Positions 58,239-64,000 of a stretch of 64,000 nucleotides of DNA are shown in pieces (position 1 is the stretch's first letter; each line of letters begins with the position of its first letter). The stretch covers positions 30,353,165 through 30,417,164 of the forward strand of contig CM044868.1 in the NCBI GenBank assembly GCA_024500155.1, in the 5' to 3' direction. This DNA is from Chenopodium formosanum. Lineage: Eukaryota > Streptophyta > Magnoliopsida > Caryophyllales > Amaranthaceae. Under the pieces are notes generated by a model. The model had not been told where the DNA came from and ran no database searches. It saw only the letters and a list, made by a program, of their open reading frames with translations. Position numbers and translations under genes: made by a program.

Positions 58239-60905
58239 ATCAATCAATCAATCAATCAATCAAAGCCTTAATCCCAAAAGTGGGGTCGGCTAACATGAAC
58301 CAAATTTGATTATTCCGTGTAGTCATCAACATAAATCTTTCTCCTCCATCCCTTACGATCCAAAACTTCATCCTCACGTAAATCCATGCACTTCATATCC
58401 TTCCTCACTCCTTCCAACCAAGTCATCTTTGGTCTCCCTCTTCCTCGTTTAATCCCTCCATGGTCCCACTCTTCCACTCTTCGCACCGGTGCACCCTCGG
58501 GTCTCCGTCTTACATGTCCAAACCAACGCAGACGATTTTCCCTTAATTTATCTACAATGCCCGCCACACCTACTTTCTTGCGAATAACCTCATTTCTGAT
58601 TCTATCTCTTAAAGTGTTTCCACACATCCACCTTAACATGCGCATTTCCGTAACCTCCATCTTTTTAATATGCTCTTTCTTAGAAGCCCAACATTCTGTA
58701 CCATAGAGCAACACTGGTCTTATGGCAGTCCTGTAGAATTTTCCCTTCAACTTTAAGGGAATGCTGCGGTCGCATAGCACTCCCGTGGCCGCTCTCCATT
58801 TAAGCCACCCTGACTTAATCCTGTGGGTCACGTCTTGATCAATGTCACCATTCTTCTGGATGATCGACCCTAGGTACTTAAAACATTCACTCATGGTCAA
58901 ATCCTTTCCATCCAAACTCACCACTTCATTGCTTGTCCCCCTCTGAGTGCCAAAACGACATACCAAATATTCAGTCTTACTCCGACTTAGCTTAAACCCT
59001 CTAGATTCCAACCTTTGCCTCCATTGCTCCAACTTGACATTAACCCCATCCTTAGTCTCATCCACCAAAACGATATCATCTGCGAACAGCATACACCATG
59101 GAACCTCATCTTGAATTGGTCTAGTTAATTCGTCTAGAACCGTTGCAAAAAGAAAAGGGCTTAATGCAGACCCTTGATGCAATCCGATTGTAATAGGGAA
59201 ATCTTTTGTCAACCCTCCGCATGTCCTCACATTTGTTGACACATCCCGATACATATCCTTAACTAGGTCTACATACCTTCGTGGGATACCTTTCTTCAAC
59301 ATTGCCCACCAAAGTATCTCTCTTGGCACCTTGTCATATGCCTTCTCTAAATCAATAAAGACCATATGAAGATCTTTCTTCTTTACCCTATAAAACTCCA
59401 TCATTTGTCTTATCAAATGGATTGCCTCCATAGTAGATCTCCCAGGCATAAAACCAAATTGGTTATCTGAAATGCTTGTGCATGCCCTCAACCTTTGTTC
59501 AATCACCCTTTCCCACAACTTCATATTATGGCTCATAAGCTTAATTCCTCGATAGTTAGAACAATCTTGAGCATCTCCTTTGTTTTTATAAACCGGGACC
59601 AAGGTGCTCTTCCTCCAATCTTGTGGGATCCTTGTAGCCGTCCATATCTTGTTGAAAAGGTTTGTTAACCAATCAATACCAATCTTACCCAAACACCTCC
59701 ACACCTCTATCGGTACCCCGTCAGGGCCAACCGCCTTCTTAGGTTTCATCTTCCTCAGTGCAATCTCCACCTCTACTCTCCTAATCCTTCGCACATACTC
59801 CATGTTGATTTCTTCATCACTCATAGAGGTATCTCCTATCACAACTCCATTACTTCCATTAAATAATTCATCGAAGTACCCCTTCCACCTGTCCTTGATG
59901 TCCTCCTCTTGCACTAGGACCATTTGGTTCTTATCTTTGACACACTTCACCATGCCAATATCCTTCCTTGCCTCTTGTCTTCTCTTTGCCATCTTATAAA
60001 TGATCCTTTCTCCCTCCTTGGAATCAAGCTTTTCATAAACCTCCTGATATGCCTTTTCTTTTGCTTGGCGAACAGCTGCCTTTGCCTTACTCTTAGCCTC
60101 CTTATACGCTGCAAAGGTTTCATCACTCCTACATTTTCCTAAGGCTTGATAGCATTCCCTTTTTTGCTTAATTACTGCTTTCACCTCTTCATTCCACCAC
60201 GAAGTATCTCTCTGTACCGAAGTTCTTCCCCTTACTTCCCCTAAGACCTCTTTGGCCACTCTTAGGAAACAGTTCTTCATTCGTAACCAGGTCATGTCCG
60301 GATCCACCTCTCCATCCCAATCCGCTTCTTCAATTACCTTTTCTGTAAAAACCTTAGCTTTTGCATCCCTTAGGGTCCACCATCTTATCCTTGGTTCTTC
60401 TTGTCTAACTTTTTTCTTCGCCTTCTCTTTCAGACGAATAGTCATTACCAATAGCCGGTGTTGGGTGACCACACTCTCCCCTGGGATAACCTTACAGTTT
60501 ATGCAACTTTGTCTATCTATGCTCCTTGTGAGCAGGAAGTCTATTTGAGTTGCATTTGCTCCATTCCGAAAAGTTATCAAGTGTGAATCCCTCTTCTTAA
60601 ACCAAGTATTAGCCAAAATTAAATCATATGATTGGGCAAAATCCATAATAGCTTCACCACCGGCGTCCCTCTGCCCATACCCAAAGCCTCCATGGACACT
60701 CTCATAGCCATCTCGGCTCGCCCCAACGTGCCCATTTAGATCCCCTCCAATATATAACTTCTCTGAGTGGTGGACACCCTGCACCACCTCGTCTAGGTCC
60801 TCCCAAAATTGTCGTTTCTCTTCTGCATCTAAACCCACTTGGGGAGCATAAGCACTGATAACATTCACAATCTCCTTGCCACATAGCAACTTCAGCCTTA
60901 TCAAC
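58239..60905 (-). mobile_element. RTE-like LINE, 5'-truncated, with TTGA tail
   Basis: On the - strand the element ends in a run of TTGA repeats (CAATCAATCAATC on +, 58239-58262), typical of RTE-type LINEs, which have short tandem repeats instead of poly(A). Its 5' end breaks off within the endonuclease domain near 60905 and joins Copia-like sequence. The tail touches the outer edge of the LTR at 58238 directly. A decayed relative is in the kinase intron at 17490-18442. Confidence 0.85.
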
Positions 60906-61075
60906 CTATTAAGTTGATAAATGTACATATTAAGTTGATGTCCTAGAAGGACAAGAGCAGTTGCTAATGAAACTAGTACACCTAAAATGTGGTAATCCAA
61001 AGGGTTACAACAATAAGAATCCTTATAAGAGGAAAGGAGCAATAATTGACAATGATAAATTTGAGAAAGTGACAC
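58310..61075 (-). CDS. LINE endonuclease / reverse transcriptase (N-terminally truncated ORF)
   Basis: The frame is open for 921 codons, but only residues from about 58 onward are LINE; the first codons read through the junction into antisense Copia sequence, so the annotated ATG is not the natural start. Endonuclease motifs: NVISAYAPQVG, IGGDLNGHVG (catalytic Asn/Asp region) and QIDFLLTR. Reverse transcriptase: CSNYRGIKLMSHNMKLWERV, FGFMPGRSTMEAIHLIRQ, IDLEKAYDKVPRE, GLHQGSALSPFLF and the catalytic FADD, followed by a C-terminal region with LRWFGHVRRRP. The family nicks DNA and reverse-transcribes its own RNA at the nick. Missing: the first strand of the endonuclease fold with its metal-binding residues, so it is not autonomous. 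The absence of stops in 2.6 kb suggests a recent insertion. Confidence 0.85.
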   Translation of the reverse strand: MSLSQIYHCQLLLLSSYKDSYCCNPLDYHILGVLVSLATALVLLGHQLNMYIYQLNRLIRLKLLCGKEIVNVISAYAPQVGLDAEEKRQFWEDLDEVVQGVHHSEKLYIGGDLNGHVGASRDGYESVHGGFGYGQRDAGGEAIMDFAQSYDLILANTWFKKRDSHLITFRNGANATQIDFLLTRSIDRQSCINCKVIPGESVVTQHRLLVMTIRLKEKAKKKVRQEEPRIRWWTLRDAKAKVFTEKVIEEADWDGEVDPDMTWLRMKNCFLRVAKEVLGEVRGRTSVQRDTSWWNEEVKAVIKQKRECYQALGKCRSDETFAAYKEAKSKAKAAVRQAKEKAYQEVYEKLDSKEGERIIYKMAKRRQEARKDIGMVKCVKDKNQMVLVQEEDIKDRWKGYFDELFNGSNGVVIGDTSMSDEEINMEYVRRIRRVEVEIALRKMKPKKAVGPDGVPIEVWRCLGKIGIDWLTNLFNKIWTATRIPQDWRKSTLVPVYKNKGDAQDCSNYRGIKLMSHNMKLWERVIEQRLRACTSISDNQFGFMPGRSTMEAIHLIRQMMEFYRVKKKDLHMVFIDLEKAYDKVPREILWWAMLKKGIPRRYVDLVKDMYRDVSTNVRTCGGLTKDFPITIGLHQGSALSPFLFATVLDELTRPIQDEVPWCMLFADDIVLVDETKDGVNVKLEQWRQRLESRGFKLSRSKTEYLVCRFGTQRGTSNEVVSLDGKDLTMSECFKYLGSIIQKNGDIDQDVTHRIKSGWLKWRAATGVLCDRSIPLKLKGKFYRTAIRPVLLYGTECWASKKEHIKKMEVTEMRMLRWMCGNTLRDRIRNEVIRKKVGVAGIVDKLRENRLRWFGHVRRRPEGAPVRRVEEWDHGGIKRGRGRPKMTWLEGVRKDMKCMDLREDEVLDRKGWRRKIYVDDYTE

Positions 61076-61420
61076 ATTTTGATGGATCTCTTGATGAGAT
61101 CATTTCTAGTACATTAAAATATGTTATGATTATATAAAGTACTCCAAAAGAGTATAAAGTATTGTCCAACAAGATTAGCATGTATCAATATTACAATAAA
61201 TTGAGTATTAGTTAATTGTCTTGCCAATTGTCGAAAGAAACATATTGGTGTATTTATATCACATCATACTCATGGTCATGCACAAAGTATATCTAATAAG
61301 GTGATCACCAGTATTATAAAATTGACCATAATTTAAATACTAAAGGAAAAGTGATTGAATGTGATAATTAAAAATTAGGCCACCTAGGGTTTAATAAATT
61401 CCCGTTATGGAGACCTGAAG

Positions 61421-61425
<5 letters not shown>
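60940..61425 (+). pseudogene. Fragment of a Copia-type polyprotein
   Basis: + strand frames read NETSTPK then, after a frameshift, KCGNPKGYNNKNPYKRKGAI and DKFEKVTHFDGSLDEIIS. Further on, with a stop between, PKEYKVLSNKISMYQYYNKL. These resemble the linker region of Copia polyproteins before the reverse transcriptase. Stops and frameshifts are frequent. It may belong to the same old Copia element as the LTR remnant at 31590-31905, split apart by later insertions. Confidence 0.45.

Positions 61426-61428
<3 letters not shown>

Positions 61429-61507
<79 letters not shown>
61429..61507. repeat. TA dinucleotide microsatellite
   Basis: About 39 uninterrupted TA units between the Copia fragment and the end of the RNase H-like pseudogene. 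Confidence 0.95.
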
Positions 61508-61510
<3 letters not shown>

Positions 61511-61644
61511 ACAAATAAACTAACTTAATCTATATTACTAAGGAACAAAGGTGTAGCAGGTCTTGAGACTATAACACTTGTAGCAGCCATCTTTGCCAGT
61601 TTATGGGCATCTTCAACCTTTGATCTCTGTTCTTTGCGAATTAT

Positions 61645-63591
61645 CACTACTACAAAAAAGGCCTTAGAGAACTGTTATAATAGGCTTTATAGATCACCTT
61701 AAAAGCGTTCTTCTGCTAAGCGATCTATTAAGTATAGAGAATGGGTTAGTGAGGCGTTTTATATACCAACTAATAGAGAATGGTTGTTAGTCACAACTGT
61801 TCTCTTTTCCCTTTTAAAATGTAAACTAAGGAAGGAAAAAGAATGATTTAGGCTACTTCACTGTTCTATATTGCATTACAATAGAGAACTATCAAGTTAG
61901 ATAACAGTTCTCTAATGTTTTTTGTTTTAAAAAAAAATAAATAAATTCAGCCATATATTATATTTTCTTGCTACTGCATTGTTCCTCTATTTTCCGGTAT
62001 AATATAAATTCATGATCCTGTATGTACAACATAAATTTCTGTATAATAAAATAAACCAAAATCATAATATTTAATTTTGGACTTTGAATGAGGGTGAATA
62101 TCTACTAAACTATAAACACCACCAATCAATAAATATTGAAATTGTCGAAGTCAAATACAAAGTGCCAAATCAAAACAAATTTTATTATCTTTTGTATTTA
62201 ATTAGTTACATCTCAAGTACTTTTTATACAATTCAAATACAAAAACAAAGAACCTAAACTAGAAAATGAATCCATGATCTTTAAGAATTTCTTCTCCTTT
62301 ATATCCGATTATTCTGTTGAATGCAAAAAAAGTTATATAACACACAATAAAAGTTAAAAGTAGATATTTATATAAGAGTCATTGACCATAATAATAAAAC
62401 ATGTTTAACAATAATATATTCAATTATACGTTTGCGGGCAATAACACAAAAAAATTAAACACAAAATTGTACATCTTCAACATCATTTCAAAACTAATCA
62501 TCACAAACACAAAAATCATAAACTTAATTCATAAAATATCACATTAATCGATCGGATGAACTGTCAACAAAATGAAAACTAAAAAATAAAAATAGATTTG
62601 GGAAAAGAAGAACAACAAATAAGACATGAACGGTTGAAAATAAACAATAGATTTTCATCGATCCTAAAATCACAACCCTCACAATCACAGATTCAAATGA
62701 TAATTGATACTCATATGAATTCGACAATCAAATGTAATTATAAAGAAATTAATGCTCATATGAAATTAAAGGGAGGATAGAGAAGTTGACTTGCTTGATG
62801 AAAATTAGGCAACCATAGTTGTCAAGGAAGAGAGAATTTGACGAGTTTTCTCTTAGTTGCTTGTTGTATTGCCATTGATGAAGCTCCAAATTAAAGTTGT
62901 TTTGACTAAGAAAGAGATGGGTGTTTTGCAAGTAGAGAAGGTGATGGAGATGAGATAGTGCTTATTGGAGTTAGGGTTAGAGCAATGAAGAAGCTTTAAA
63001 CTAGATCTGAGTAGGGAGAGAGGGAAAAAGAAAGAGAAAGAGGAAATTTCTAAAGAGAGGGAAGAGAAGAAGCCATGAACGGCTGTTGAGAAAATATGAT
63101 GGGCGTTCAAACCAGCCGACAAGGAATAGGGTTTTGGTATTTTTTTTTATTTTTTTTTATAAATATGTTAAAATCAAATAGAACGGTTAACTAAGAAGGC
63201 GTTCTATGTAGTACAGTCACTATTTTTTTTTAAAAAAAAAAAAAAAAATCAAATAGAGTGGTTAACTTAGATAGGCGTTGTATAAAATCCAAGAGATCGC
63301 CTATCTAAGGGCTTGTTTGGCATCATTTTTGGTTTTTAGTTTTCTGTTTTTTTCAAAACTAAAAACCAAAAACAGGAAACAAGAAAAAGGAGTTTCCACT
63401 TTTTTGTTGCCAGTTTTCAAAAATATTATGATTTTAATAAGTTTATATAATTTTTGATTCATTATGTGGCATATATCATATATTTTTATATAACAAAAAA
63501 CCAAAAAACAGAAAACCACAGCAATGCCAAACGAACCCTAAGTTACCCGTTCTATGTCTTGTGTTTCTTATTCTATTTTTTTGGTGTAGTG
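61645..63591. mobile_element. Non-autonomous CACTA element, 1.95 kb
   Basis: Left end CACTACTACAAAAAAGG and right end TTTTTTTGGTGTAGTG are inverted repeats starting with CACTA. TAT flanks both sides (61642-61644 and 63592-63594), the 3-bp duplication of CACTA elements. Subterminal repeats of the type TAGAGAACTGTT and AATAGAGAACTATC (left) and AATAGAACGGTTAACT and AATAGAGTGGTTAACT (right) fit transposase-binding repeats. No transposase; small open frames inside (62539-63122) show no domain. A Tourist-like MITE is nested near its right end. Confidence 0.85.
63309..63538. mobile_element. Tourist-like MITE nested in the CACTA element
   Basis: Ends GGGCTTGTTTGGCAT and ATGCCAAACGAACCC are inverted repeats with two mismatches. 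TAA flanks both sides (63306-63308 and 63539-63541). 230 bp. The inner part is itself inverted (GGTTTTTAGTTTTCTG against CAGAAAACCAC). Non-coding. Confidence 0.75.
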
Positions 63592-64000
63592 TATACACCA
63601 CTCCATGTTCCATCCAATCCTACCTATTTCATTGATGGTCCAAAGAATTACTTTTTCTTGTGACCTCTTACTTTGTAGGATGTCCACCAACTTACTAGCA
63701 TCTGTTTTAATATTTATGCTTTGGAGGCCTGCTTCCCAACACCACTTAATTGCTTCCAAAACAGGCAATAGTTTCTACTTGCAGGGGTGTTTGCTACCCC
63801 ATATGAGGAACCTTTCATATTTTTCACTGTTCCATCATACTCCAATACCCATCCTTCTCCCCTTCTTCTCGTTGCCTTGTTCCAACCCCCATCAATTTGT
63901 ATCAAAAATCGTGTTATACCCGTTTCCTTTTTTCCTATGCTTGCTATCTTGTAACCTAGGGGGTTGTTCACCTCTTCCTTTGGTTGATGGAGAAACTCCA

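Larger units (their letters stand above)
61525..64000 (-). pseudogene. RNase H-like domain protein fragment, split by a CACTA element
   Basis: The - strand frame is open from the window edge: ...EEVNNPLGYKIASIG, then RFLIQIDGGWNKATRRRGEG (first RNase H strand with catalytic Asp) to about 63770. A frame break occurs at about 63770-63785. EAIKWCWEAGLQSINIKTDA (second and third catalytic positions) then runs to the CACTA insertion at 63591. Past the insertion, at 61644, the same frame resumes with KVEDAHKLAKMAATSVIVS and ends at TAA 61525-61527. This is the RNase H-like domain (RVT_3 type) often found in plant non-LTR element derivatives. It continues beyond the window, so the full gene is not visible. 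Both the frameshift and the insertion break it. Confidence 0.7.

Noticed and set aside
58386..60548. Several + strand frames over the LINE
   Set aside because: Shadow frames antisense to a clear reverse transcriptase.
62853..63122. 89-codon minus-strand frame inside the CACTA element
   Set aside because: No transposase or other domain; base composition as in the rest of the element.

Overview
This is plant nuclear DNA, almost certainly from a eudicot. It is AT-rich, has two intron-containing genes with GT-AG introns, and carries plant-type LTR, LINE, mariner, CACTA, hAT, Mutator-like and Tourist/Stowaway elements. A Caryophyllales (Amaranthaceae-like) origin is possible because a Retand/Ogre-like element and a Vulmar/Osmar-like mariner occur together, but that is a weak inference. 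No tRNA, rRNA, CRISPR or bacterial-type feature was seen.

Region 1 (1-4.3 kb): an LTR cut by the window edge, a small repeat, and a 1-kb Mutator-like foldback that ends next to the promoter of the first gene. Region 2 (4.3-24.0 kb, + strand): a complete seven-exon gene for a D-type cyclin-dependent kinase (CDK-activating kinase, 420 aa). Its 2.9-kb, 10-kb and 4.1-kb introns are filled with non-autonomous transposons, several with readable target-site duplications. Region 3 (25.4-29.3 kb, - strand): a complete eight-exon MATE/DETOXIFICATION transporter gene (484 aa), convergent with the kinase gene. Its 5' flank (29.5-31.6 kb) is a nest of Tourist-like MITEs with a hAT element.

Region 4 (33.5-37.9 kb): a full-length mariner-like element with 30-bp identical terminal inverted repeats and a TA duplication. 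It holds a transposase broken only by in-frame stops, plus an unrelated coding-like segment on the other strand. Region 5 (38.5-58.2 kb): a 19.7-kb Ty3/gypsy element of the Tat (Ogre/Retand) type. Gag-pol lies on the - strand and is decayed mainly by nonsense codons. Two extra intron-containing genes lie antisense to pol: one with a plant mobile domain (PMD), one DUF7745-like. There are tandem repeats near the polypurine tract, and recurrent GCGCC-rich clusters that sit just upstream of TATA-like sequences of the LTRs and of the antisense genes. One LTR contains a CACTA MITE. Region 6 (58.2-64 kb): a 5'-truncated RTE-like LINE with a long open frame, a Copia gag scrap, a TA microsatellite, and an RNase H-like pseudogene split by a CACTA element.

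The two host genes are not functionally linked. Everything from 29.5 kb to the end is layered transposon sequence. The most interesting system is the Tat-type element with two antisense genes that appear to share promoter architecture with the LTR.
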